A stretch of 44,234 nucleotides of DNA from Stramenopiles sp. TOSAG23-2 (Eukaryota; Sar). The DNA lies in NCBI GenBank assembly GCA_900128395.1, contig LT649294.1:1-44234 (forward strand), given 5' to 3'. Of this stretch, positions 11,901-21,648 are shown piece by piece. The translations under genes and the position numbers were made by a program. The notes beneath the pieces are model-generated. The model saw nothing but the letters and a program-made list of their open reading frames with translations, was not told the origin of the DNA and did not search any database. The first letter of the stretch is position 1; each line of letters starts with the position of its first letter.

Positions 11901-14900
11901 TCTGCGCTTTATGAGAATCAGGCGTGGTTTGCGCGTTTTGCATGGTTTGTCGAGGGGATTTATTGTACGCAGGCATGTTTTAAGAATGTTAGAAGCAGTG
12001 AAAATTATTCAACGAGCCACTCGTAGGTTTTTACGGGTACGGCGTATTCATTGGTCCAAAGTTAGAGCTGCATTACTTGTTCAAGCTGTATTTCGTGGAT
12101 ATAAACTACGTCAAAAACGGGAAGATGTTGTAGAATATTTAGCTGTGAAAAGGGAAGAACGCGCAAAAGGAATAGCAATATGCCGTTTGCAAGCAGCATG
12201 GAAAGGTTGTTTAGTTCGACGTCGTTATCATCAAATTAAAGATGCTACTGCAACTATACAAATGTTTCATCGTGCTAACATTTTAAAATTGCATTTTAAT
12301 CGTTTATTACGCGCCGTACATGTAATACAACGTGTCATTCGAGGCATGAACCATAGGAAGAACGTACGGGAAATGAAAACTGCGATAATGGTAGCGGACG
12401 AATTATGGCGTTTAAAAACTGTTCGTGAACGAGAAGCGTTAGATTTGAAGAAATATAACATGGGTACAATTGAAGGTTTGCGTTTGAAAGACTTAAATCG
12501 TTTAGCTAATGATGGACAAGTCGTTGAAGGTCGATGTCTTGATATTGATACTCATATTGATAGCTCTGAAGTTTATACAAGAGGGTGGATGAAATCGTAT
12601 GAATATTTTATGAAAATGTTGACAGAAAATCGCAGAAGACCGCAAACATTGGCACTGGGTTCTCATCACAGCATTGGTTTAGATACAGTCGGCGATGTGT
12701 ATACATGGGGTTGGGGAGATCGTGGCCAATTGGGGCATGGAAGCTACAACAATAAATCTAAATCTACCAAGATAAATTCGCTTGGAAGATTAAATGATTT
12801 ACCAACGCAGCAAGGGCAAAAAATTAGCTTATATAGATCCATGGCAACCCAAGTTATGGTGAAGCAAATTGTTTGTGGGGAAGATCATTCCATGGCGTTG
12901 ACTAAAGAAGGTATTGTCTTTGCATGGGGGTTAAATAGCCGTGGACAATTGGGTCTTGGGGATAAAAATAATTGCGCTGTTCCTACACGTTTACATAGTA
13001 TTAAACCAAGGATCGGGGAAATCGCTGCTGGCGCTTATCACAGTGTTGCGTTGGCATTGTCAGGACACATTTATGTCTGGGGTCGAGGAAAAGAGCTTGG
13101 ATTAGGTGTTTTCGTAGACAATGGAGATAAAACGACGCCGCAATTGGTAAAGGCATTGAAGCGTTTCCGCATCCGCCATGTATCTTGTGGTTTGAATCAT
13201 ACAGTTGCGCAAACACATGATGGTAATTTGTACACTTGGGGCGATAATAAATATGGTCAATTAGGGCTTGGTGACTCGCGTAATCGGTTTGTTCCTTCGT
13301 TGATACAAGTTCAACGAGAAGACAGCCAACGCGTGGAAAGTTTCGCTGATGTATCCAGCGGTGGAAGACACTGTATTGCCGTGTCAAGAAGTGGAGCCGT
13401 ATATACGTGGGGTTGGAATGCGCATGGACAATTAGGTTTGGGCCATAAAGATGATGTAGATACTCCATCCCAAGTTGTATCGTTGGAGAAAGAACGTGTA
13501 ACACAAGTAGCTGCTGGATGGCGTCATACAATAGTACTTTCCAATAGTAGTGGTAACATGTACGCATGGGGTGTCTGCTCTTGTGTTAATCACCGACTTC
13601 GTAGGAAACAATCAAGTGGTAAAAAGGATGATACATTAATTGAAAATACGATACCTGTATCCATACCTTGGAATCAAAAAACATACAGGTTGCCAACTGC
13701 AATAAATGTTGTGTGGAGTCGTATGTCAAGTGTTACGCTTATTTCATATTTGCAAGGTCCTGTTCCCCCTGAAGAACTTGCATTGCCATTATTGGAGATT
13801 AGTCATGAAGAAGTTCAGACAGGTGGGCCACCAGGAAGTCCAAATCAACAACGTCGTTATTTAACAAATCAAGCAATAGTTAGTCAAACCGTCGGAATTT
13901 CATCTCCCGTTGGCTCCCCGTCAAAATCTACTACAATTGTTCCAATCAAAGATAAGCAAAGGGTCAAGCCAAATAAAGTTAGCTCTAAAGATTTAAAAGA
14001 CATGACGGAAGTTCAATTAAAAGAGTTAATTTTGGATATGCAAGATGCTATTCCACATCATTCTAAAATATTAAGTCAATCAACGATGAAAAGAACTGCT
14101 GTGAGACAACAAGCGAAAGCTCTGCCAATAAATAATCGGTTGCATTATATGACAGAATCGGAACATAAGCATGAATTTGGTTTACGCACCTCTGGTGGTA
14201 ATGGCTTCACAGAAGCACAAACAAATGAACAATTTTTATATCGTGGCCCAAGTAAATTTGCACTAGAACGTGCAAAAGAGCGTACGTGGAACAAATACGG
14301 CTCCAGTACTCAGAAAGCTAGAATGGCAAAGCAATTTTATGGATCCGAATCAAAATTACGTAGTGAACTTTTGCAATTTAAGAGTGGTAAGAATAAAGGC
14401 AGACGTCAAGATGATTTTGTTGCATTAATGTCTCCAATGAATACGAATAAAAACAAACAACGGTCTAGCACATCTTCACCAGAGCCGGATATGCATACTC
14501 CAAAATCAAAGAAATCGAGTGGATTAGATTCAGAGCAAATGTTACAATTGTTTTCTCCAGAGTTATTAGTTGCAACGTCAAATGATGAAATTAACGTCCA
14601 AGATGTCATCAAAAAACGTCTGGCAAGGGGTGTACCACCAACTTTGAAAAATCCGAAAAATAATAAAATGTATGTAAACAACAGTGCTACTCTATTTACT
14701 AGTGGCATATACAAATCAAAACCAGAGAATTATATTGATAATGATAGCAATGAACCTACCGTACGACGTCTTATTGGAAACGATGCATTGTCAAGAAGCC
14801 ATGGACGTTATGATGGCAGAAGAACGAAGAAACAACAAAAGGAAGATAAATATATTAAACGTGATGTGTTGCAAAGTTATCTTCGTGCTCAGCAAGGCAT

Positions 14901-15309
14901 ACGGGCAAGTAATAAAAAAGGAAATCAATGGTCAGGTCGTAGACAAAGTGATACTAGAAGGGCACGTAAGCAAATCGAAGCATCCATTTACAATGCACGT
15001 AATGAGGAAGATGATGGAGACCAAGAAGAACGTGATATAGTCCCAGAAATGCAATTTCAAAGTAATTCTATGTATAATAATGATAATAATAATAAAGGTA
15101 ACGATGATCAACGTTTACAGCAACCAAAACCTGTAAGCAAGTTGAATAAATTACGTACTAACTCATATGTTGCATTGGAAAACGAAGTTGAAGCATTGCG
15201 AGCGAAATTAGGGTCAAAGAAGCAAAATTCATCAGCATCGAACTACAATAGTAACAATTTTAAAAATAAAGCGGCAAATGATATTAAAAAAATTTTAGAG
15301 AGTGATTGA
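8917..15309 (+). CDS. Unconventional myosin with IQ array and RCC1 propeller
   Basis: A 2130-residue uninterrupted ORF. Residues ~1-110 hold a basic extension and SH3-like barrel. The motor spans about 110-895 and keeps its key motifs: P-loop GESGAGKT (225-232), switch I NNNSSRFG (310-317), switch II DIFGFE (561-566) and RFVRCIKSNE (from 770). Loop 1 is long and Ser/Arg-rich. From about 910 to 1175 there are roughly ten IQ-like motifs (IQATYR, IQAAFRG, LQRYFRK, IQRATRR, VQAVFRG, LQAAWKG, IQRVIRG and others), the expected calmodulin/light-chain lever arm. Residues about 1245-1553 are RCC1 repeats (VYTWGWGDRGQLGHG, VFAWGLNSRGQLGLG, LYTWGDNKYGQLGLG, VYTWGWNAHGQLGLG), forming a β-propeller. The last ~550 residues are low complexity with a short conserved-looking block (about 1745-1800) and a C-terminal coiled coil. 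It is an actin motor whose cargo or regulatory head is probably the propeller. All catalytic residues look intact. Confidence 0.95.
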   Translation: MSSTFKIKGQGRRNTADRIALLKSRKRANSMNATFFQKGVQVWIENPYEEGTGAYRHGYLSKEKATRPMYVPARVAETLDQSTNKILCETELSPKMRVEQPFEMVWPRNDITDLDDMIDYTHLHEPAVLHNIEQRYLRKQIYTKAGEILIVMNPYKLVMDEHQVGIYDQLYMKKYRESPPPSKLRLLSDKERRRLSLPPHIFETANDVYQTIIQHSQSQSIIISGESGAGKTETTKQIMQYIANLSSVKSTGKNVPTDLVSARRRSLSSRDSLNAYIGQKDEKNVPLIEKQLLQSNPILESFGNAKTLRNNNSSRFGKYLRIVFGEKGHIIGGSIKHFLLEKSRLTDQLDGERSYHFFYQLCLGVPENMQKELWIDSPDKFKFLSDSNSHLIKHAYMGGASSSDEADFKAVDEAFKIVGVEQDIVTEIYKVVSAVLHLGNIRFVEKDDSHTATGTSISGVESSCERSLQAICSLLGFHKEDFMESVTTKSTNAGGNTIISKVSKEAAEQSVISLAKALYAKLFGVIVQAINAGIKKTVTKELGTAEDFDTNPKYKFLGLLDIFGFEVFKEGNGFEQLLINYANERLHNLFIKHVFRLEEKKYEEERIDYSAITFTDNQNVIDLISKKRTGIFQQVSDACLFGRMSEEVMLQKMADKMKKAKSRDGSKPADLFALAHIKHRGCFIVTHSANEVMYTIKGFKTKNKDLLQPQIEDILINGTKLNILQAMFKTPEASSTANRSTLVGANVMLSLRFEENINKLIKTIEQTTPRFVRCIKSNELKKPFYFDTTKVYNQLQYLGVLDSVRIRHDGYSYQKVYRDFFEHFVIVISAPKTQTEFQLIQPADADYRSLSMKVMALYWRWGEQSEKHGDLFDKKTKKDKVQFGTTKLFMRKALSQALETLREVRMQKIDEASTKIQATYRMYQTKANLALFHRSIGRIQAAFRGIHYRTKWCSYRNAINIMQWFFKGFIIKNRYTKKMRALRKLQRYFRKCHGRLRFMRIRRGLRVLHGLSRGFIVRRHVLRMLEAVKIIQRATRRFLRVRRIHWSKVRAALLVQAVFRGYKLRQKREDVVEYLAVKREERAKGIAICRLQAAWKGCLVRRRYHQIKDATATIQMFHRANILKLHFNRLLRAVHVIQRVIRGMNHRKNVREMKTAIMVADELWRLKTVREREALDLKKYNMGTIEGLRLKDLNRLANDGQVVEGRCLDIDTHIDSSEVYTRGWMKSYEYFMKMLTENRRRPQTLALGSHHSIGLDTVGDVYTWGWGDRGQLGHGSYNNKSKSTKINSLGRLNDLPTQQGQKISLYRSMATQVMVKQIVCGEDHSMALTKEGIVFAWGLNSRGQLGLGDKNNCAVPTRLHSIKPRIGEIAAGAYHSVALALSGHIYVWGRGKELGLGVFVDNGDKTTPQLVKALKRFRIRHVSCGLNHTVAQTHDGNLYTWGDNKYGQLGLGDSRNRFVPSLIQVQREDSQRVESFADVSSGGRHCIAVSRSGAVYTWGWNAHGQLGLGHKDDVDTPSQVVSLEKERVTQVAAGWRHTIVLSNSSGNMYAWGVCSCVNHRLRRKQSSGKKDDTLIENTIPVSIPWNQKTYRLPTAINVVWSRMSSVTLISYLQGPVPPEELALPLLEISHEEVQTGGPPGSPNQQRRYLTNQAIVSQTVGISSPVGSPSKSTTIVPIKDKQRVKPNKVSSKDLKDMTEVQLKELILDMQDAIPHHSKILSQSTMKRTAVRQQAKALPINNRLHYMTESEHKHEFGLRTSGGNGFTEAQTNEQFLYRGPSKFALERAKERTWNKYGSSTQKARMAKQFYGSESKLRSELLQFKSGKNKGRRQDDFVALMSPMNTNKNKQRSSTSSPEPDMHTPKSKKSSGLDSEQMLQLFSPELLVATSNDEINVQDVIKKRLARGVPPTLKNPKNNKMYVNNSATLFTSGIYKSKPENYIDNDSNEPTVRRLIGNDALSRSHGRYDGRRTKKQQKEDKYIKRDVLQSYLRAQQGIRASNKKGNQWSGRRQSDTRRARKQIEASIYNARNEEDDGDQEERDIVPEMQFQSNSMYNNDNNNKGNDDQRLQQPKPVSKLNKLRTNSYVALENEVEALRAKLGSKKQNSSASNYNSNNFKNKAANDIKKILESD

Positions 15310-15454
15310 AAATGTAATTTATAAAAAATTTTATATCGACGCCCATAAATCTTTTTTTTTTGTACAAACGGGATTAAATATTATTAAATATCGTATAAAA
15401 ACTATGTTTAACATGAATATCTTTACTGTACACAATACACTTCTCTTTTGTGTT

Positions 15455-15593
15455 TCAATCATTTAAATCACCATTACCTTCTCCTACATCTCTACCATTT
15501 TCATCATAATAATTTGCTTTTCCACCTTTTGAACGTAAAAGTGCAATGATCTCTTGGCGAAGTGGACTATCATTATATCGATATGCCACGTGT
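15455..15593 (-). pseudogene. Partial duplicate of the 3' end of the ankyrin-tail gene
   Basis: This ~135-bp stretch repeats the 3' end of the neighbouring gene (15630-15765) at an offset of 175 bp, with about ten mismatches. On the minus strand it still encodes AYRYNDSPLRQEIIALLRSK and the terminal GGKANYYDENG...GDLND with a stop at 15455, but an upstream in-frame stop lies just before, so only ~45 codons remain. It is a fragment left by duplication. Confidence 0.8.
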
Positions 15594-15629
15594 ATTTAAT
15601 TATAATTAAAGTACGAAGTAAAGCGAGTT

Positions 15630-16810
15630 TTAATCATTTAAATCACCATTACCTATTCCTACACGTCTACCATTTTCATCATAATAATTTGCTTTTCCAC
15701 CTTTTGAACGTAAAAGTGCAATGATCTCTTGGCAAAGTGGACTATCAGTACGAGCATATGCCCAGTCCAGGGGAGTGCATCCCGCCAAGTTCTTCTTATT
15801 AATACTCTCAAGAGTCATATGAGTTAATAACAACTCAATCAACTCAGTATTCGTACTGTTAAACCATGCTGCATAATGTAATGCATTCCTTCCATGCCTA
15901 TTTGCAATATTAGGATCAGCTTCACCTTGTTCAATTAAATATTGAACTANNNNNNNNNTGCAATATTAGGATCAGCTTCACCTTGTTCAATCAAAAATTG
16001 AACTACTTGGAAATGTTCGTTCCTTGCAGCTATCATTAAAGGTGTCCATTCATAACCACTACTAGTTTTACCGACTTGATTCACCATATCTTTCAATGTC
16101 ATCTCATCTCTGTAGCCATTCACATCACAATTAGTAATATATTTGTGATAAGGATGAAGATTCATAAATAATTCTACATCATTCATACATCCGCGTTGAC
16201 ATGCACATACGATAGGTGTTGGTACTCGCTCTCTGTGTCTTGTACCACGTGGAAACTCTCTTTGATATCTTGCAATTAATAAATATAATCTTTTCGCTGG
16301 ATGTGTTAGTAGTATCTCATTGATACTTCTTCTACCTTCATAACTTAGACTCAATGCTATATCACGTACACGTTCAAAATCATCTGATCCAAATGCTTTT
16401 CTACATTGTTGTATTGCATCTTCTGGAAACTCTTGTTTATATCTTACAATTAATAAATAAAGTCTTCTCGCTGGATGTGTTAGTAGTATCTCATTTATAC
16501 TTCTTCTACCTTCATAATCAAGCCTCAATGCTATATCACGTACACGTTCAAAATCATCTGATCCAAATGCTTTTCTACATTGTTGTATCAAAGACGATCG
16601 TTTTACATTACATAATGATCCAATATTTAAATATTGCAATATATTTAATAAGATCCCGCAGGCAGACTCAAATCCAGCTGGTAAAACTAATATACCAATC
16701 TTAATAGGTGGTGGTGCCCTTTTTTGTTTTAACCCTTCAATCGTTGCTGGTTTTAACGTCGTACGACGTTGTCGTTTTGCATGTGGCGGTTTGGTAGTAA
16801 TCGACGCCAT
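15630..16810 (-). CDS. Ankyrin-tail protein with internal 58-residue repeat; crosses an assembly gap
   Basis: The start is ATG 16810 (MASITTKPPHAKRQRR, a basic start that could be a nuclear signal). A Pro/Lys-rich region is followed by two near-identical 58-residue repeats (IQQCRKAFGSDDFERVRDIA...). The shared tail follows: PTPIVCACQRG, TLKDMVNQVGK, TPLMIAARNEHFQVVQFLIE, EADPNIA, NALHYAA, INKK, TPLDWAYA and IIALLRSKGGK. These are ankyrin repeats, which serve in protein-protein binding. The reading frame is interrupted by nine Ns (15950-15958). The sequence on each side of the gap is the same 47 bp with two differences, and collapsing that 56-bp offset restores one frame down to the stop at 15630. 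The intact protein would be about 375 residues. Its N-terminal domain is not recognised. Two more genes in this window share the tail (23182-27287 and 32899-34740). Confidence 0.75.
15903..16005. other. Assembly gap (9 N) flanked by the same 47-bp sequence on both sides
   Basis: The Ns lie at 15950-15958. Bases 15903-15949 and 15959-16005 are the same apart from two mismatches, so the contig ends probably overlap and should be merged, or represent two alleles or paralogues. The gap lies inside the ankyrin-tail gene. Confidence 0.9.
16241..16588 (-). repeat. In-frame 174-bp tandem repeat in the ankyrin-tail gene
   Basis: On the minus strand copy 1 is 16588-16415 and copy 2 is 16414-16241. Each encodes 58 residues beginning IQQCRKAFGSDDF and ending REFP/QEFP plus two residues. 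They differ at only a few positions (for example RLDYEG versus SLSYEG), so the duplication is recent. It keeps the frame. Confidence 0.92.
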
Positions 16811-17216
16811 CTTGTATATCTTATATATATATCTTATATATATATATATATATATAGTCTCTCTCGCTCTTATATTTTCTACTATTTCTATTATTCATTT
16901 ATTCTTAGTTTGACGAATTCCAATCAATAAAATGCACTACTATAAATGAACAATGAAACTAGAATGCAAACCAGGCAAAGGGGGGAGGACGAAAATATAC
17001 ACGAGAGAGAGGAGTTTTGTGAAAATTAAAAAAAAAACTATCTACGATACGTAAAAAATAAAAAAACGACGCGTTATTTTCGAAAAAAATGATTATAATA
17101 GAAGTAGAAACATTTTATACGAGATACCTTTTTTACTTTTACACACACATCTTTATCCTAAATGGTCTCTCATATTATTAAAACATTCCTCCCCCCCATA
17201 AAATAATAATCAAAAT
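16811..17216. other. Intergenic region upstream of the ankyrin-tail gene
   Basis: A TATATA run (16823-16854) sits immediately upstream of the ankyrin gene start on the minus strand. The rest is A/T-rich with poly-A stretches (17028-17085), and the 3' flank of the next minus-strand gene. No RNA gene was recognised. Confidence 0.5.
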
Positions 17217-17735
17217 CTACTTTTTAACTTTTGTTTTTTGAATAATATGATTCAATGTATCTTTATTATATGCATCATCCCTATCTTTACCTTGTATAAC
17301 ATCAACGTATCCATCCGGATTTGGTTTATTACCCCATGACAATGTTGGTTTTTTATGAACACCATATTTTTGACGTATTGCATCACGTGATAAGATAAGT
17401 CCTTTCACTCTAAATTTCGATAAACTAGGTTGGTTATAATTCATAGTACCTTTCTCTGTTACATCGATTGGTACACGTACATATCGCCACGTTGGCATGC
17501 CTTCCGCATCAGTATGTTTGATTCTCACATCCAATGCACCGAATAAACGCGTTTTGCCGATAGGTGAAAACGTGGTGTTTAAAAATTTCGCTGGTCCTAA
17601 ACTATTTGTTTTTGTATTTGATACTAAATTTGATACTTTTTCTAATAAAGTCTTCGTTGCATATATATTATCCATGGATAATAATATGGTCGTAACAATG
17701 ATACATATGGTATATATATTATACGTGGCCACCAT
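17217..17735 (-). CDS. Small secreted or membrane-anchored protein, unknown family
   Basis: This 172-residue protein begins with a hydrophobic segment (YTICIIVTTILLS, about residues 8-20) followed by MDNIYA and then TKTLLEK, which fits a signal peptide with cleavage after Ala, at about residue 26. The mature part is basic and mixed α/β in look (FGALDVRIKH, RYVRVPIDVTEK, KFRVKGLILSRDAIRQKYG, GYVDVIQGKD) and has one NTT sequon. No catalytic motif or Cys pattern is visible, and I do not recognise a family. The ATG at 17735 is preceded by ATGG-rich, AT-rich promoter-like sequence. A targeting role to an endomembrane or plastid-like compartment cannot be excluded because the signal is followed by a basic Ser/Thr-rich stretch. 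Confidence 0.6.
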   Translation of the reverse strand: MVATYNIYTICIIVTTILLSMDNIYATKTLLEKVSNLVSNTKTNSLGPAKFLNTTFSPIGKTRLFGALDVRIKHTDAEGMPTWRYVRVPIDVTEKGTMNYNQPSLSKFRVKGLILSRDAIRQKYGVHKKPTLSWGNKPNPDGYVDVIQGKDRDDAYNKDTLNHIIQKTKVKK

Positions 17736-19044
17736 CGTCGTTGTTATTCAATACAAGAGTATACACACAGGAAAAAGAGATGATTAGATAGATAAAACTA
17801 TAAATCAGATACACAAACAATACTCTTCTTGATCACTTTGCAAACATTACATTCACTCTCTATCTATACCTTTTGCACTTTACAATATAATGTTTTGTGA
17901 CCCCTGCCCTGAATTTATGTAAAATAAGTTTTCACTGATAATGCAATTTAAGGATTATTAAAATATTTGTAAAAATAGTTTATATTACACAACCAAAATA
18001 TATTTTATACAGAATAATAATATACTTAATATTACAAAATATTTAATTTTATACTTGATTAACATTGACACCCCTACACGAACACGGAGGAATTGGTTGT
18101 TTTTTTGCTTTTCCCCTTCTTTTTCCATCTCATTTTTTTTTGTTCCTCGCCCTCCTATCTCCTATCAAAATACAATATGTTAGACCTATCAAATCCTATT
18201 TTACACTATGAAGAGATATCGAATATAAAACTACACATCATATAAATAATTCTGTCAAATAGTACAGACGGAATTTGATCAGATCTAGATCATAGAATTA
18301 TATATAATACTCTACTACGGATATTTTAACAACAAATAGTATGATTGATCAAATAACTCAATCGATGAGATCCATGTAAAGAATACTCCCACTAATGCTA
18401 TTTATATGTTATTTGCAATGTTCTTTCTACCAATTAAACTTGATCGTTGCCATTCATTCATTGTTCTATATTTCATCATTTCTACATATTTCTTTGATCT
18501 CTAATTAATGCTATGTCCTGTTATTCGACCCTCATCCGATCGTAGTTCACATCTTTTTCAACAAGAAAATCCAAATAAAAAAACACATAGAAAATCGACC
18601 AAAAAATCAATAAAAAGATTTATATATATAGACATAGTTAATGAAGGGGGGGAGATAAGCATAAAGATAGTAAAAAAACAATAGAACTTGTTATAAGAAT
18701 ATTCAACCATTTACTAACAAGTGTTTTATATATATAGATATTCATTGTAATCATTGGAATAGATACATATATATATATATATATATTATATTTTTTTTTG
18801 GCCAATTTAATTTAATTACCTAAAAATTAAACAAAAATTACCGATTTAATAGGGGAAGATATAAATATATATAATAGGATATACGAATTATTCTTTTTTT
18901 ACTGTGAAAGAATTATATATATATATTAATATAAAATAGGAGTAATACACATCACAACAGATATATATATATACACTATATATATATATATAATATACAT
19001 ACACGTATTAGAATTTTATAACAGAAACCATCCATATTCAAACA
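17736..19044. promoter_or_regulatory. Long AT-rich divergent intergenic region
   Basis: About 1.3 kb with no credible ORF. It contains TA microsatellites (about 18766-18787, 18915-18925, 18961-18992) and T/C-rich stretches (18100-18170). The TA-rich blocks cluster within 280 bp upstream of the V-ATPase start, as seen before other genes in this window, and may be core promoter sequence. Confidence 0.45.
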
Positions 19045-21648
19045 ATGTCACGATGGTTTCGTTCCTCGGAAATGGAATATGTACAAATTATATGCCCACA
19101 AAGTGTTGTTTTTAAATGTGTACAATTATTAGGAGAACAAGGTTCGTTTCAATTTATTGATCAATACCCTAACAAAACAACGGTACAACGTGGCTCGCAG
19201 CATAGGCTATTTGCACATGCCATTAAAGAAATTAAACGTTGTGATAATATGGAACGTATTTTACGTTATTTAAACCAACAAGCACGTAAATCACAAGTTA
19301 TGCCGTCGAATAATAATGATTTAGAAGGTTTTAATAATGGGGAAAATGGTGGTTTTAATGATAAATTTAAATTTGATCAAGTATTAAAATTATTAAAAGA
19401 TGCAGAAGTGGAAGTACGCACACAAACAAAGTTAGTAGCTCAACATACACGTGATATGAATGTAGCGTTGGAATTGAATCGTGTATTGAAAGCTGCTAAG
19501 CAACGTTATGCAGAAGGTAATGCAGAAGCTGAACCAGATCGTGAAAGCTTATTGATGAATATGGATACTGGATCGGATGATGTACGTATTGAAATGATAG
19601 GTGGTGTAGTTGATCGTAAAGTGGAGCAAGGATTGTTGCGTCAAATTTTTCGTGCATCTAGATCCAATGCAATTACGTATTTCAGCCCTATCGATGATGT
19701 ACAATTGTTTGATCCAGATACGCAAGAACCAGCCAATCTAAGTGTTGTCTTGGTATTTTTTCAACGATCGGAGGAATTAAAGAAAAAAATTCAAAAATGT
19801 TGCGTTGCATACGGTGCACGTACATATCCATTACCAGATATACGTAAACGGGATGAAGTCGATGCTATGATTGGTCAGACAAATCAAGATTATTTAAATA
19901 CATTTAAAATACGCAATGCACATTTTCAAAATTTACAAAATATGTTACGTATACGTATTGTGAACAATTTAGAAAAATGGACCGTTGATGTAAGGCAAGA
20001 GAAAAGTGCACATCATAACATTACTAAATTTAAAGTACAAGGGGATATCAATTCACAAAATTTAATTGCATATGGATGGGTATTGAAAAGCAAATCAAAT
20101 GATTTAGCAATGGGATTGCAAAATTTAGGCGATATGGGCCAAACACCGATTATGACCAGGCAAAACAAGGATGATTGGCCAGGGGATCCACCAACACATT
20201 TTGATACCAATAAAGTCACCTCCGTATTCCAAGGCATTGTGAATACATATGGTATACCAAGGTACCAAGAAGCAAATCCTGCATTGTTTGAAGTGATTAT
20301 GTTTCCATTTTTATTTGGTGTGATGTATGGAGATATAGGACATGCAACTGTTTTATTGTTAGTATCCATTTATTTCATTCGTAATGAGAAAGAATTAGGT
20401 AAACCTGGTGCACTTGGTGATATGGCTGGGATGGCATTTGGTGGTAGGTACATGTTGCTTTTAATGAGTATCTTTGCCATTTACATGGGGTTCATTTATA
20501 ACGACATGTTTTCGTTGAATTTACCATTATTTGCAAGTACATGGGAACCATCAAATGTGAAACCAACGAAAAACAATACATTAGTACCAGCATATAAGTT
20601 GCCAACGACGACGTATCCATTTGGTATGGATCCGACATGGAGAATTGCTGGAAATCAATTATCCTTCGTGAATAGTTTTAAAATGAAAATGTCCGTCATA
20701 TTAGGTGTATCGCAAATGCTTTTCGGTGTTTTATTGAAATTTTCAAATGCAATACATTTTAAAAAACCACTAGATTTAATATTTGAATGTATACCGATGT
20801 TAGCATTTGGATTAGGAATCTTTGGTTACATGTTATTTTTAATCTTTTATAAATGGAGTATTGATTGGCATGGACCGGAAGGTATGGCAGGTGGATATGG
20901 ACCACCATCGTTAATAGTGAATATATTGAACATGGTCTTATCCCCTGGATCTGTTCAAGATGCAATGTATGGGCGCGTGCCGGAGAAATGGCCTGTACCA
21001 GGAAAAGTATCACGTGTGAATTTATGCACCGTTGCAAATGGATGTGGTCAAGCAAGGGTGCAAAACAATTTATTAATACTTAGTGGATTATGTATACCAT
21101 TGATATTATTACCAAAACCGTTGTTGTTATATTATTGCAAAAATCGTGATCATCGTAGAGAAAGTGAAGATTCATTGGAATTGCCATATATGGATCATGA
21201 TGAAAGAAAAGAACAAGAATCACCGGATGCCGATGATGATGATGCTGGGCATGATGCTGGTGGGCATGGTGAAGGTTTAGGTGATTTGATGATTCATCAA
21301 ATTATTGAGACAATTGAATTTGTGTTAGGTTTCGTTTCAAATACTGCATCGTATTTACGTTTATGGGCATTAAGTTTAGCGCATGGTCAATTATCTGAAG
21401 TATTTTGGGGTAAGGCAATGTTAGCAACAATTAATATGTCTAATTTCGCAGCAGTATTTTGCGGGTATTATATATGGGCAGCTGCATCTATTGGTGTATT
21501 ATGTTTAATGGATCCATTAGAATGCTTTTTACATGCATTGCGTTTACATTGGGTTGAATTTCAAGATAAATTTTTCTATGCGGATGGTTATTTATTTGAA
21601 CCATATGATTTGAAAAAAATTGATGGAAAGTTAACTGCAGAGACGTAG
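19045..21648 (+). CDS. ATP6V0A/VPH1: V-type H+-ATPase V0 subunit a
   Basis: This 867-residue protein is the usual length for the family. The N-terminal cytosolic half (about 1-405) opens with WFRSSEMEYVQIICP, the family's start, and continues with helical regions that contact the V1 stator stalks. The membrane half begins near residue 413 (FEVIMFPFLFGVMYGDIGHA, a family hallmark) and holds about eight hydrophobic segments. The motif SYLRLWALSLAHGQLSEVFW contains Arg772, equivalent to the essential Arg that faces the proteolipid ring and lets protons through. Most family members have Ala where this one has Gly in LAHGQLS. The C-terminus ends with LRLHWVEFQDKFFYADGYLFEPY, which is typical. It lets the V-ATPase pump protons to acidify vacuoles and endosomes. 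The gene has no intron. An acidic, His-rich cytosolic loop (about 705-750) is a lineage-specific stretch. Confidence 0.97.
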   Translation: MSRWFRSSEMEYVQIICPQSVVFKCVQLLGEQGSFQFIDQYPNKTTVQRGSQHRLFAHAIKEIKRCDNMERILRYLNQQARKSQVMPSNNNDLEGFNNGENGGFNDKFKFDQVLKLLKDAEVEVRTQTKLVAQHTRDMNVALELNRVLKAAKQRYAEGNAEAEPDRESLLMNMDTGSDDVRIEMIGGVVDRKVEQGLLRQIFRASRSNAITYFSPIDDVQLFDPDTQEPANLSVVLVFFQRSEELKKKIQKCCVAYGARTYPLPDIRKRDEVDAMIGQTNQDYLNTFKIRNAHFQNLQNMLRIRIVNNLEKWTVDVRQEKSAHHNITKFKVQGDINSQNLIAYGWVLKSKSNDLAMGLQNLGDMGQTPIMTRQNKDDWPGDPPTHFDTNKVTSVFQGIVNTYGIPRYQEANPALFEVIMFPFLFGVMYGDIGHATVLLLVSIYFIRNEKELGKPGALGDMAGMAFGGRYMLLLMSIFAIYMGFIYNDMFSLNLPLFASTWEPSNVKPTKNNTLVPAYKLPTTTYPFGMDPTWRIAGNQLSFVNSFKMKMSVILGVSQMLFGVLLKFSNAIHFKKPLDLIFECIPMLAFGLGIFGYMLFLIFYKWSIDWHGPEGMAGGYGPPSLIVNILNMVLSPGSVQDAMYGRVPEKWPVPGKVSRVNLCTVANGCGQARVQNNLLILSGLCIPLILLPKPLLLYYCKNRDHRRESEDSLELPYMDHDERKEQESPDADDDDAGHDAGGHGEGLGDLMIHQIIETIEFVLGFVSNTASYLRLWALSLAHGQLSEVFWGKAMLATINMSNFAAVFCGYYIWAAASIGVLCLMDPLECFLHALRLHWVEFQDKFFYADGYLFEPYDLKKIDGKLTAET

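Noticed and set aside
13001-13567. 188-residue minus-strand frame in the RCC1 region
   Set aside because: It is antisense to the conserved RCC1 repeats and shows no independent features.
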